Shown here: positions 54,282 to 64,000 of the stretch, in pieces
Layout of the letters: each line of letters opens with the position of its first letter
Position numbering within the stretch: the stretch's first letter is position 1
Assembly: GCF_029784135.1 (NCBI RefSeq)
Contig: NC_073746.1
Location: forward strand, 229,475,882 to 229,539,881
DNA from: Toxorhynchites rutilus septentrionalis
Lineage: Eukaryota > Arthropoda > Insecta > Diptera > Culicidae
DNA length: 64,000 bases
Direction of reading: 5' to 3'
Program-made: the position numbers and the translations under genes
Notes under the pieces: model-generated
Told to the model about the DNA's origin: nothing
Databases searched by the model: none
The model's input: only the letters and a program-made list of their open reading frames with translations

Positions 54282-57200
54282 TCACACTCGAAGATCGATA
54301 GCTTTAAGGAAAACATATATTTGGGACATGTAATCAAGGTCTAACCGAGCCAACACATCTCTCACCGGCACATTGGACTGCTTTCCTCCAGCCCGAAGGG
54401 AGTTTTCTAAATTCGATCTGGCGACAAGATACAACTCGCACGACCAAACAACGTGTTCGATATCGTGGTAACCATGGCCACAACCGCAGAGATTGCTGTC
54501 GGCAAGATTAAAACGAAAAAGCAGCGCGTCTAACGAACAGTGATTGGACATGAGTCGGGAGAAGGTGCGAATAAAGTCCCGACTCAATTCCAGACTTTTG
54601 AACCACGGATTGAGGCTAACCTTAGGGATAATTGAGTGGAGCCACCGGCCCAATTCATCTTCGTTCCATTTGCGTTGCCAGTTAACGATGGTATTTTTAC
54701 GAACTAAAGAATAAAATTCATTGAAGGCGATTTGACGCTGATAAATTTCGCCTTCAATTGCACCTACCTTTGCTAATGAGTCAGCCCTCTCATTACCCGG
54801 AATTGAGCAATGTGAAGGGACCCAGACAAAGGTAATGACATAACAGCGTCTGGATAAAGCACTCAAAATTTCTCGTATTCTCTCAAGGAAGTACGGCGAG
54901 TGCTTTTCCGGCCTCACTGAACGGATAGCTTCGACAGAGCTAAGACTATCCGTTACAATGTGATAGTGTTCAACAGGTCGTGAGGCGACGCTGTCCAGCG
55001 CCCAGTGTATTGCTGCCAATTCAGCAATATACACTGAGCAAGGATACTGAAGACTGTGTGAGGTGCTAAAAAATTTGTTGAACACTCCAAATCCTGTGGA
55101 CTCATTCATAGAGGACCCATCAGTAAAGTACATATTATCACAATTGACACGCCCATACTTTGCTTCGAAAATCGTAGGAACGATCCCCGATCGATGATAA
55201 TCTGGAATTCCATGGATATCCTGCATCATGGACAGATCAAAATGCACAGAGGAATTGATGTAGTCAGGAAAACAAACACGGTTGGGAATATACGAAGAAG
55301 GATCAACCTGCATGGAGACGAATTCATGATATGAGCTCATGAATCCAGAATGAAAATTTAGCTCGATCAGCTGCTCAAAATTTCCGATCACCAATGGGTT
55401 CATAACCTTACACCGAATGAAGAACCGAAGAGATAATAAATTGAAGCGATCTTTTAGTGGGAGTACGCCTGCCAAAACCTCGAGACTCATGGTATGCGTT
55501 GAGGGCATACATCCCAACGCAATACGGAGACAAAGATACTGAATTCGCTCGAGTTTAATGAGGTGTGTTTTGGCAGCTGATTGAAAACAGAAACTGCCAT
55601 ACTCCATCACTGAGAGAATAGTTGTTCGATACAACATTAGAAGATCTTCGGGATGGGCTCCCCACCAGGTGCCGGTAATTGTACGGAGAAAGTTTATTCT
55701 TTGTTGGCATTTTTTACTCAGATACCTAATATGGGCCCCCCAAGTACATTTGGAGTCGAACCAGACCCCAAGATACTTGAATGACATAGCATGAGTGATC
55801 GGTTTACCCAAAAGTTGAAGCTTTGGTTTTGCTGGTCTATGCTTCCTAGAAAAAACCACCATCTCTGTTTTCTCCGTGGAGAATTCGATCCCTAGCCCAA
55901 TGGCCCAGGTTGAAAAATTGTTCAAAGTATCTTGTAAGGGTCCTTGCAGTTCGGATTCGTTTGATCCTACGACAGACACCACTCCATCATCTGCAAGTTG
56001 TCTTAGGCTGCAATTTTGTGTAAGGCAATTGTCGATGTCGCTTACATAGAAGTTGTACAAAAGGGGGCTTAAACATGAGCCCTGGGGGAGTCCCATGTAG
56101 GAGACCCGACTTACTGTCGAATCCCCGTGAGAAAAATTCAAATGTTTCTCACAAAGCAAGTTATATAACATATTATTCAATAGAGGCGGCAGACCCCGAG
56201 AGTGTAATTTGTCTGACAGGACCTCTATTGAAACAGAATCAAAGGCCCCCTTTATGTCCAAGAATACTGAAGCCATTTGTTTTTTTCCGGCGTAAGCCAT
56301 TTGAATTTCTGAAGAAAGCAACGCAAGGCAATCATTCGTCCCCTTGCCCCTGCGGAACCCATATTGTGTATCTGAGAGTAGGCCATTCGTTTCAACCCAA
56401 CGATCAAGGCGAAACAAGATCATTTTCTCCAACAATTTCCGTATACAAGACAGCATTGCTATTGGGCGGTACGAATTGAAGTCGGACGCGGGTTTTCCGG
56501 GTTTTTGAATAGCTATAACTCGTACTTGTCTCCAATCATCTGGAACAATATTATGCTCCAGAAACCGATTGAATAAGTTCAACAAGCGATGTTTCGCCAC
56601 ATCAGGGAGATTTTTCAGCAAGTTGAACTTAATTCTATCCGATCCCGGAGCAGAATTGTTACATGAAAGGAGAGCAAGAGAGAATTCTACCATCGAAAAC
56701 TCGGAATCAAGATCGCACCTATCTTGTGGTATATCTCGAACAAATTTTTGCACAGGAGCTGAATCAGGACAAACCTTTCGTGCAAAATTAAAGATCCATC
56801 GATGTGAATATTCCTCGCTTTCATTGGATGAAGAGCGATTTCTCATGTTTCGAGCCACTTTCCATAATTTTTTCATTGACGTTTCTCGTGACAAACCTCC
56901 CACGAAATTTCGCCAATAAGCACGTTTTTTCCCTTTGATCAAATTTTTGAACTGATTCTCAAGGGCTAAATACGTTTGAAAATTTTCAGGAGTACCACGT
57001 TTCCGAAAAGCTTTAAATGCATTCGATTTTTCTACATAAAGCTTGGAACATTGGCTATCCCACCATAGATTGGGAGGCCTTCGGAAAATGGTGGAACCTG
57101 GATTGGGTTTCGTTTGAGCGCGAACTGCGCTGTCATAGATCAAACGAGAAAGGAAGTTATACTCCTCCAATGGAGGTAAACCATCTCTGGAATTGATGGC

Positions 57201-57965
57201 TAGAGTAATCGCGTCCGCATATTTTTTCCAGTCAATGTGTCATGTGAGGTCATATGCCATGTTTATAGATTCAGAAGAATTCGACCCAATGGTGATGGAA
57301 ATTTTGATTGGCAAGTGATCACTACCGTTGGGGTCCTGGATTACATCCCACTTGCAATCTAACGATAGTGAATTCGAGCAAAGCGAGAGGTCAAGAGCAC
57401 TTGGGTTAGCAGGAGGTTTAGGTACACGTGTTGTTTCCCCAGTGTTCAAAACGGTCATATTGAAGCTGTTACAAAGGTCATATATCAACAATGAACGATT
57501 GTCGTCGTACTGTTCCCCCCAGGCAGTTCCGTGAGAGTTGAAGTCTCCCAAGATCAATCGTGGCTCAGGAAGGAGTGAGCACATGTCAACAAGTTGCTTG
57601 CGGCTAACCGCAGCTCTCGGAGGCCAATACAAGCTGACAATACAGAGGTCTTTGCCTCTGATGTTTGCATGACAAGCAACAGCTTCAATCCCTCCAATAG
57701 GTGGAAGGTCAATTCGAAAAAATGAGTGGCACTTATTGATCCCCAATAGCACCCCTCCGTATCTGTCATCACGGTCCAAGCGTACAATATTGAAATCATG
57801 GAAAGAGAGATCATCTCGCGAAGAAAGCCAAGTTTCGGACAGAGCAAAAACATCACAATTGAACTTATGAAATAAAAATTTGAATGTATCCAATTTAGGG
57901 ATAAGACTACGACAATTCCACTGTAAAACAGTGATATCTCCGACCTCTCTATTTGAATTAGACAT
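54282..57965 (-). pseudogene. I-clade ORF2: endonuclease, reverse transcriptase, RNase H; one in-frame stop
   Basis: ATG at 57965. Residues 1-240 are an AP-type endonuclease with all motifs: QWNCRS, LSETWLS, RLDRDDRYGG, ILGDFNSHG, SALDLS, GSDHLPI; it nicks the target DNA. TGA at 57240-57242 interrupts the linker; the same frame then continues 962 codons. RT (about 56450-55900): AFDSVSIEV, GLPQGSCLSPLLY, LADDGVVSV. Next KKCQQRINFLRTITGTWWGA and thumb. RNase H (about 55150-54750): YFTDGSSMN, AELAAIHWA, VTDSLSSVE, VPSHCSIPGNERADSLAK carry the D-E-D-H/D set. A C-terminal CGCGHGYHDIEHVVWSC looks like the usual CCHC. Natural stop at 54282. Only the single TGA breaks it. Confidence 0.95.
57240..57242 (-). 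other. premature TGA stop in ORF2
   Basis: Complement TCA on the plus strand, between the endonuclease and RT domains. No second lesion is seen in ORF2. Confidence 0.9.
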
Positions 57966-57993
57966 CAAGAGAGATAATCATTGCAAGGAGGGG

Positions 57994-59523
57994 TCATGTT
58001 TGCATCAATTGTTGCAAAATTGTCTTTAATACTGGAAGCATTGAAATGACAATGGTTCTGATGGAGTCGGAAACGTTAAAACACTTGAAGATTTGATCCA
58101 AAAGGTCAGACAACTTTATAAATCCCGATTGGGAAGTTGAGCTGGACGGAAAAATAGGGACAGTTGGGGTTTTTGATGTCCCCTCGAGTGCTGGGTCGTT
58201 CGAAGGTGAACTATTCCCACGGAAGCCAGGAGGAACCTGATTTTGCTTGTCCGCTGCACTCGTTTTTTTAGGCAAGCTAACAGGGGATATCACCGGAGGG
58301 ACTTGTGATTGAATTTTGGGAGTGGTCACATTTTTGCGCCGGGGATTCCCTTGGGAAATAAACGGTGTACCCCCGTGAGCTGTGTCCGCTTCCATTTCGT
58401 CAACTGGCAACGTGGAAAAGATATTGTGTGAGGAGATTGGATGTTGTTGTTGTTGGGCCTGTGGAGAAGCGCCCTTTAAAATTTCCGCAAAAGTGCGTTT
58501 CGAGCGTTCCTTTAAAGAGCGCTTCTGTTTCTCCCAGCGACTCTTGTAATTTTCACAAGCTGAGAGCTCATGTGGGGTCCCCCCGCAATATGGACACTTA
58601 TGCTCAGTCGCACTGCAGGATTTGCCCACATGTTGCTCTCCGCAAGTGGCACAGCGCTCCTTGTTGGCGCAGTAGTCTGCTGTGTGACCAACTGACTTGC
58701 ATTTGTTGCAAGTCATGGGCTTTGGCACGAAGAGACGCAGCGGAAGCCTCAATTTGTCCACCATAACGTAGTCAGGGAGGGCGGAACCAGCAAAAGTTAC
58801 TCGAAACGAGTCGGACGGCGTGAATTTTGTTTTTCCCTCTTCCTGGGACACTTTTCCTAATTGATGGCAGTCCAAAATTTTAACTTTCGTCAAAGGGAGC
58901 TTTTTAAATCTGCCATCTCCCTCTTTTATTAATGCGCTCGTCAGACCCGTTTCTGTGATCACCCCCGAAATTTCTACGTTATGGCAGGGCACATAGACGC
59001 GATATTCTAGTACGAACCTATTGTCGACAACAATCTCGTTAGCTTGCTTCCGATCAGCCACGACAACACGCAGTTTGTTCGGTCGAACCTTTCTAATTTC
59101 GACCACGGAGGAATAATTTTTTGTCAGATCTTTCATGATCTGAATGACGTTGAGCGATTTCCCGTTGGGTTTTGGCCGGAAGAAAACAACCCATGGGCCA
59201 GATCCAGATGCATCTTCTGGATAGACCTTGACACGCGGAGAGGGGACAACTGCGGGGGAGGACGAGGTCGATTGTTGAGCGGGAGCGGGAACAGTTGGGC
59301 TGGGAGGCAAGTTCGGGAGATAATCGGAAGCGGGAGCGGGAGATTGAGGGGGCGAAGTGGAAAAGTTTGCCAATTTTCTTGAAGGGGGCTTGTTGAGGTT
59401 GATTAACTCTTCCTCTAAAAAGACATCGTCTGAGGGGGGAACGCGTTTAAGCGACTTCCCAGTAGTTAGTGAGGAGGAAACATCAGATTCAATGTCCATA
59501 TCAAGAGGATCGCACTCTGCCAT
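57994..59523 (-). CDS. I-clade ORF1, Gag-like nucleic-acid-binding protein, 509 aa
   Basis: ATG at 59523, stop at 57994, 28 bp before the ORF2 ATG. N-terminal 100 residues are acidic then Pro/Ser-rich (SPPQSPAPASDYLPNLPPSP). About residues 110-260 form the RNA-binding-like core (WVVFFRPKPNGKSLNVIQIM). Residues 265-330 hold three cysteine knuckles: CNKCKSVGHTADYC, CATCGEQHVGKSC and CPYCGGTPHELSAC. The C-terminal third is Gln/Ser/Pro-rich and low complexity. In I elements this protein packages element RNA in the cytoplasm. The frame is intact over its whole length. Confidence 0.93.
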   Translation of the reverse strand: MAECDPLDMDIESDVSSSLTTGKSLKRVPPSDDVFLEEELINLNKPPSRKLANFSTSPPQSPAPASDYLPNLPPSPTVPAPAQQSTSSSPAVVPSPRVKVYPEDASGSGPWVVFFRPKPNGKSLNVIQIMKDLTKNYSSVVEIRKVRPNKLRVVVADRKQANEIVVDNRFVLEYRVYVPCHNVEISGVITETGLTSALIKEGDGRFKKLPLTKVKILDCHQLGKVSQEEGKTKFTPSDSFRVTFAGSALPDYVMVDKLRLPLRLFVPKPMTCNKCKSVGHTADYCANKERCATCGEQHVGKSCSATEHKCPYCGGTPHELSACENYKSRWEKQKRSLKERSKRTFAEILKGASPQAQQQQHPISSHNIFSTLPVDEMEADTAHGGTPFISQGNPRRKNVTTPKIQSQVPPVISPVSLPKKTSAADKQNQVPPGFRGNSSPSNDPALEGTSKTPTVPIFPSSSTSQSGFIKLSDLLDQIFKCFNVSDSIRTIVISMLPVLKTILQQLMQT

Positions 59524-59910
59524 TATGGCAGATATACAATTATACTTTTTCTTTTTTTTTTTTTAAAATCCTTAACCTAATATATATATAAACTAAAATA
59601 CTTGAAGCGCACGGTGCGGATGATTTGTAACGGTGCTCCAATCGAACCACGTGATGATCGCTTGGCACAACAGCAATGGTGTATCGCACCACAATACGAT
59701 GACGAGGAACGGCACACGCTCACAGCGCCCGCAGTGGAGGACTTCTCCCTCCCGCTGGTTGTGATTACTTATCACTTCACTCTCGCAATAAAGAAAACAC
59801 CGTTAGAGCGACACAATCACTTCAGCGAAACCGATAACGGTATTGTTCCAACACAATAACGGACACGAACAACTTTGCGTCCAGCGGCTTCGGACTGCGC
59901 GAGCTGACTG
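59524..59910 (-). promoter_or_regulatory. 5' UTR and presumed internal promoter of the I-clade element
   Basis: 386 bp starting CAGTCAGCTCGCGCAG. GC-rich near the start, then ATATATATATA (59582-59591) and a T/A run just before ORF1. Internal pol II promoters are known for I and jockey elements; activity here is inferred. Confidence 0.6.
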
Positions 59911-61243
59911 AAAGCAAACTAGATGATGCTCCTAATTTGTTGAGTTTGGCAAGCAAAATTCCATGATCAACACGATCAAATGCCGCTTTCAGATCGGTAT
60001 AAATAGTGTCGATCTGATTACCCTGTTCCATACTACGCAAGCATAGCGATGTAAATTCCAATAAATTTGTTGAAACTGATCGACCAGGGTAAAACCCATG
60101 TTGTGCAGTAGAAATGTAGCTTTTCACCCGAAACAGTAAATGATCATAAACAATGGCCTCAAGCACCTTAGAGCAAGCGCACAGGGAAGTGATTCCACGA
60201 TAGTTCTCCACACTATGCTTATCTCCTTTTTTAAACACAGGGAACATAAATGATGATTTCCAACTTTCAGGAAACTTGTTCTTTCGTAAAGATATGTTGA
60301 ATATTGTAGCGATCGGAGATTTTAGTGTTTCACAACATTTTTTCAATAAAGCAGCAGGAATACCATCAGGCCCAGGACAATAAGATTGTTTCAATTTGGA
60401 AACCACACAAGCAACATCCTCTGCAACAACGGAAAGAGTTCCGACTGAAAATCCGTCGCTAGCAACGTAACGCAAAGCATTATCAGGTGGTATTGATTCC
60501 ATGCTGAATACACTCAAAAAGTATTTCGCAAACAAAGCACATTTACTACTGGTGGAAGACGCCACTTCATCATTTAGGAACATAGTCGACGGCAAGCCAT
60601 TCTCATTGCGTTTATTATTAACAAATCGCCAAAAATGCTTAGGGTTGCCATGAATATTACGTTTTGTGTTACGCACATAGTTAAAGTATAGCACTTTATT
60701 GAGGGTTCTATATTCCCGACTAGCCAATTTGAAAAGGTGACAATTGTAAGCACTTCTGATTGAATGATAAGCGCGAAGGCAAGCATTTTTGCGGCGTTTT
60801 AGACGGCTAAGTTCCTGATTTCCCCATACAGGTTTACGGCGTGGACGAACCCGAGGGACATGTCGAAAGATTAATTCTTGAATCATAGCGGTGAAGTTAT
60901 CAACTACATCATCAGCATCAGAACAGCTCGTCAAAAATGTCCAATCAGCATTGTAAAGGTCAGTATTAATTGCATCATAATCGCCTCGCCGAAAGTCAAA
61001 CGCATTGGGATCAAATTCGTCGTTAAATAAAATACCGATAGGCTTGTCGTATCTAACCATGAGGGGGGGATGATGAGAGTCAATATTGCACAGCACATCA
61101 AGTGCCGTTGTCACTGAGCAAGCTAGTAGAGCACTATGATTGACGAAAATAAGATCCAAGAGCCGACCATTGTGATTAACCACTGAATTGATTTGGTGAA
61201 GACCGTTTATAATCCGATGAAAGCTGTTGCTGATCGATATCAT
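59911..61243 (-). pseudogene. CR1-like ORF2, N-terminal part (endonuclease end and RT motifs 0-A)
   Basis: Starts inside the endonuclease C-terminus (NGRLLDLIFVNHSALL, then DSHHPPLMV, the SDH-type box), a linker rich in Arg/Lys (VRPRRKPVWGNQELSRLKRR), then RT: PGPDGIPAALLKKC, FPESWKSSFMFPVFKKGDKH, SVENYRGITSL, QHGFYPGRSVSTNLLEF and IYTDLKAAFDRVDHGILLAK (motif A). The frame is open from 61243 to the 14-bp duplication at 59911-59924, where the I-clade element breaks it. Together with 52918-53887 it made one reading frame. Confidence 0.9.
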
Positions 61244-61245
61244 TG

Positions 61246-62913
61246 TGTTTACACTCTAATACAAAATGAAAAAAACAAAGATTTTGAGAAACCATGAAGC
61301 GAATAGTCCGTTGGGAACACCATCTACGACAGAAGATAATTTTCACTAGATACGTTTTAGATCTCGATAGTTTGTTATATTACATCCTGTCTCGAACTCT
61401 TTGAAAGATTCCTTTGAATCGTAGTAAGAAAGGTCAGCACTAGCTCAAGGAAGGACAGAAGGATAATCCATTCAAAATGTCGCGAGGAATTCTATAAAAC
61501 TCAAGCGCCCAACAACAAGTATAATAGACACACAAACCTCTGTGATGTGAGATCATAAGGTGAGTATAATGTTACCTAATAGTGGCAACCAAACACAAAG
61601 AGCGTTTTATTCACACACCAGAGCGTTTCCCAAAAAATGAACTTCTATCAAATGTTCACTTTTCAACTACGAAAAATTCTCGGGAATGGGGTTTGCAAAC
61701 GCATCATCTGAAATTATTAATTTTGAGACTGCGATTGGGTACACGAAAACAAACCGGTAAACGAAAACCGACCGTAAAATCAAATTATGATTCTTGTCGA
61801 ATCTGAAATTAATTCAATATAACATGAGAACAACAAACACGCAAAAGAAACTGGAAAATAGTAATGAAATTTCAAAAAGATGCTGGATACTTCGACGTTT
61901 CGTCTATATAAGTTAGTGTAAAATAACAAATGTGAACTTTTGCCCCATAGGGCAGAAATGCTGTTCTTTCACGCTAAGTGGTGCGGACTCAATTCACTTC
62001 ATTTTCAAGCAAATTCATGCATGTTTTCAAGCGATTTCTTGCAATAAATTCTCAGACCACCAGGGATGCCAGATTTACAAATATGTTTGTAAATTTACAG
62101 ACATATCTGTTAAACACTTTTTATTTTTGTTGTAGACTTTTTGGATATAACAATATTTCACAGGTTTTTGAAAAATAAGAGGCTTTATTCATCACATCAA
62201 AGATATTATGTTATGATACCATATGACATTTTTCCATAGTTTTAATACAGAAAAGTTATACTATTTAGTTTATATCAATACACATGACGTTAGACCAGCG
62301 ATACTCAACCTGCGGCCCGGCAGTCTTTCTGGTTGGCCCATCTGGTGTGTATGAAGTTTGGAACTCGTACTTTTGCCCTGACAGCATTGCAGACGAAAGA
62401 GAGGATATGGTTATTCACAATAAATGAAAAATTGCATTCTCTGCCGGTAAGGAAAAATTTTGAACGAAAATTGTCTCTGATAATTATTTTCTGTTCTAGA
62501 TAAGATTGTTTTGCTGAAATGCAAGGAGATTTATTGAAAAATAGTTAAGTTAGGGTCAGGACTATGTCTTCTATGTATTTAAACAACATCGAATAAAAAT
62601 TTTCATTCTATTTTCAACAACTTACATTCGCTCTCGGGTCTGCTTATGACGAAATATGGGTACTGTTCGATATTGTTACCACAGACATGGTTCATGGCCG
62701 TGTGGTGATCTGAAACTTGTATAGCCTTGCATGGCGGATGGAAAATATACACTGCATTTTCTTATAAATTTCATCAACGACCTTGGTGGATGTCCAATAT
62801 ATCAACGAAGAAATACTGATTTTTATAAAAATTAACAACGCGTATGTATGTGTATGTATGTATGTGTAGATCGTTGAAACATTTAAACACACTTACAACA
62901 CATAAGTTATTGA
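61246..62913. other. unassigned stretch with a hAT-like end and a TATG microsatellite
   Basis: ATACTCAACCTGCGGCCCGG near 62303-62322 resembles ends of hAT-type MITEs, from memory, but no partner end was found. (TATG)n lies at about 62839-62867. No gene is supported. Confidence 0.4.
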
Positions 62914-64000
62914 GTGGTCCGAAAAATATTTTTTTTCCACTTATTCCCAAAAATGAAAAATGAAAATTAATAACTTTTGAATCACTGAACTGATTTAGAT
63001 GATCGACATATAAAATTCCAACTATCCAGCATCCATTAAATCGTATAACTTTGCACATGATAAGTTACATATAAATTCGTATCAAATCACAATCGCATAA
63101 AATATCAATCAAAATATCGATCATGTATATCTAAACTCGCATAAAATACAAAAAACACGATTTTCCATGTCATCGATGGATTGAGTGGTAACATTGTCGG
63201 ATCAAATCGCATATCAGTCCAAAAAGCATCGCATATCGTTATGTACGGCTTTATATGCGTACAAAATATGGCATATACGTATATCGCCTCCACTTTTGCG
63301 TGTATATGCTAGTTATGTGCATCATATATCATACAAATGTGTTTTGGTTGTATGTTTATCGCCTCCAATTATACATGCGACTTAATGTTTGCTGGGTAAT
63401 GACCTAGCCTTTTATTAAAAAATATTTAACTTGCGAAAAAAGTTATTATATTTTAGTAATTATTGATTGTAGTCGTATTTTTATTTTTTTAAGACTTTGG
63501 GCTAGAGGGCACTATATTTTTTTATATTTTTTCTTGAAAGCTGAGGATTTTTTACATAACATATAACGATATCGAAGATGCTATTTTTTTCGTTTTTTAG
63601 ATATGATTTTTCAAAGTTAACCGGTGGTTCGAAAAATCATTTTTCCCCTTTGTCCAAAAATAACATTCTGCAAAAAATTATAACAATTTAACTACTGAAC
63701 CGATTTAGATGATCGATATATTAAATGGAAGCCATTAAGCAAAATTTGAAAAAATATCACACTTGCGGGAAGTTTGGATTCTAGTAGCATAGGTTTAGTC
63801 ACATACGAATATTGATCGAAGACTTAAAACATGTTAAATTAACAAAGTTATAACTTAAAAACGATAATTATAGCATCTCTGATATCGAGATATGTTAATT
63901 AAATAATCCTCAGCTTTCCATGAAAAATATAAAAAATATAGCGCTCCTATCTTTAACCGAGAAAACTATGAAAAACTAACTGAATCAATAATTACAAAAA
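62914..64000. repeat. long fold-back element, copy 2, runs off the window
   Basis: GAGTGGTCCGAAAAATATTT, GATTTAGATGATCGACATA, then after a MITE ATTATTGATTGTAGTCGT, CTAGAGGGCACTATATTTTT, AATATCACACTTGCGGGAAG and ATAGCGCTCCTATCTTTAAC align with about 17016-17720 of copy 1 in the same order. The right arm is beyond the window. Confidence 0.8.
63023..63398. mobile_element. short MITE inside fold-back copy 2
   Basis: CCAGCATCCATTAAATCGTA at the left and ATGCGACTTAATGTTTGCTG then GG at the right are inverted repeats, flanked by TA. About 375 bp, rich in CATATA/GCATAT motifs, non-coding. Copy 1 of the fold-back family lacks it, which confirms insertion. Confidence 0.75.

Larger units (their letters stand above)
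53888..59910 (-). mobile_element. full-length I-clade non-LTR retrotransposon (MosquI-like)
   Basis: A 6.02-kb element, minus strand, with 386-bp 5' UTR, ORF1, ORF2 with endonuclease-RT-RNase H, a 394-bp 3' UTR and an A-rich 3' end (T run at 53887-53898). The 5' end reads CAGTCAGCTCGCG; CAGT is a frequent start of I and jockey elements with internal pol II promoters. The 14-bp duplications and complete 5' end mark a full-length insertion. Its 3' UTR holds short CACATT/CACTCA repeats (54105-54160). I-clade placement rests on RNase H plus three zinc knuckles in ORF1. Confidence 0.93.
52654..61245 (-). mobile_element. CR1/Jockey-superfamily non-LTR retrotransposon, 5'-truncated, split by an I-clade insertion
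   Basis: Two blocks (61245-59911 and 53887-52654) form one minus-strand element once the 6.0-kb insertion is set aside; the reading frame is continuous across the junction (positions 59917 and 53880 fall in the same codon phase). The 5' end lies in the endonuclease domain, so ORF1 and most of the endonuclease are missing. The 3' UTR of about 230 bp ends in the (TAAA)n tail. Its own target duplication was not found. Clade is approximate. Confidence 0.87.

Noticed and set aside
56075..56479. Plus-strand ORFs opposite the I-clade ORF2 and ORF1 (56075-56919, 58365-58766, 59044-59382)
   Set aside because: Shadows of the real minus-strand coding sequence.
1..64000. CRISPR array, bacterial operons or endogenous viral genes
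   Set aside because: Eukaryotic repeat-rich DNA; the repeat arrays (CCCGAATG, TTCGGAAT) lack CRISPR-like constant spacing, and no ORF shows recognisable viral polymerase, capsid or glycoprotein motifs beyond LTR-element gag/pol.

Overview
The window reads as gene-poor, repeat-dense DNA of a culicine mosquito, most likely Aedes. The pointers are tRNA-headed SINEs of the Feilai type with GAA tails, two Tc1-like transposons with a DD37E catalytic triad (a mosquito ITm family), an I-clade non-LTR retrotransposon encoding RNase H, an mdg1-like Ty3/gypsy element, and many AT-rich palindromic and TIR elements. I found no host protein-coding gene I can name. Adding up my intervals, about half of the 64 kb is transposable element or element-like repeat. 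The rest is AT-rich DNA with weak or no coding signal.

Layout. 1-0.9 kb: possible promoter and 5' UTR exon ending in a splice-donor-like site. 0.9-7.9 kb: mostly unassigned, with a mariner fossil at 4.3-4.9 kb. 7.9-9.3 kb: a TIR element built from a repeated TTCGGAAT motif. 10.5-12.9 kb: fossils of two non-LTR elements. 13.0-16.0 kb: mariner deletion derivative, SINE pieces, unassigned ORF. 16.9-18.8 kb: long fold-back element with a mariner derivative inside. 19.1-22.6 kb: mariner fragment followed by a palindromic element with arrays of a CCCGAATG motif, itself carrying a DD37E transposon and a full SINE. 24.3-27.5 kb: 5'-truncated I-clade copy interrupted by a second DD37E transposon. 27.7-30.2 kb: dispersed repeat, then a mariner gene broken by a SINE and a MITE. 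32-38 kb: R1-like fossil, perfect 27-bp hairpin, several MITEs, pogo remnant. 38.9-39.5 kb: mariner derivative.

42.08-48.55 kb: complete LTR retrotransposon on the minus strand, with 413-bp LTRs differing at two positions, PBS, polypurine tract, intact gag, broken pol, and an intact 77-codon leader ORF that carries an N-myristoylation-type start and one membrane-like segment. 52.65-61.25 kb: a CR1/Jockey-superfamily element split inside its reverse transcriptase domain by a full-length 6.0-kb I-clade element with 14-bp target duplications. 62.9-64 kb: second copy of the fold-back family, interrupted by a small MITE and running off the window.

The genes here do not form a host pathway. They are replication and integration genes of independent elements. 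The nesting gives a relative chronology: mariner fossils and the CR1-like and palindromic elements are old; I-clade, DD37E and SINE insertions came later; the LTR element is among the youngest insertions.
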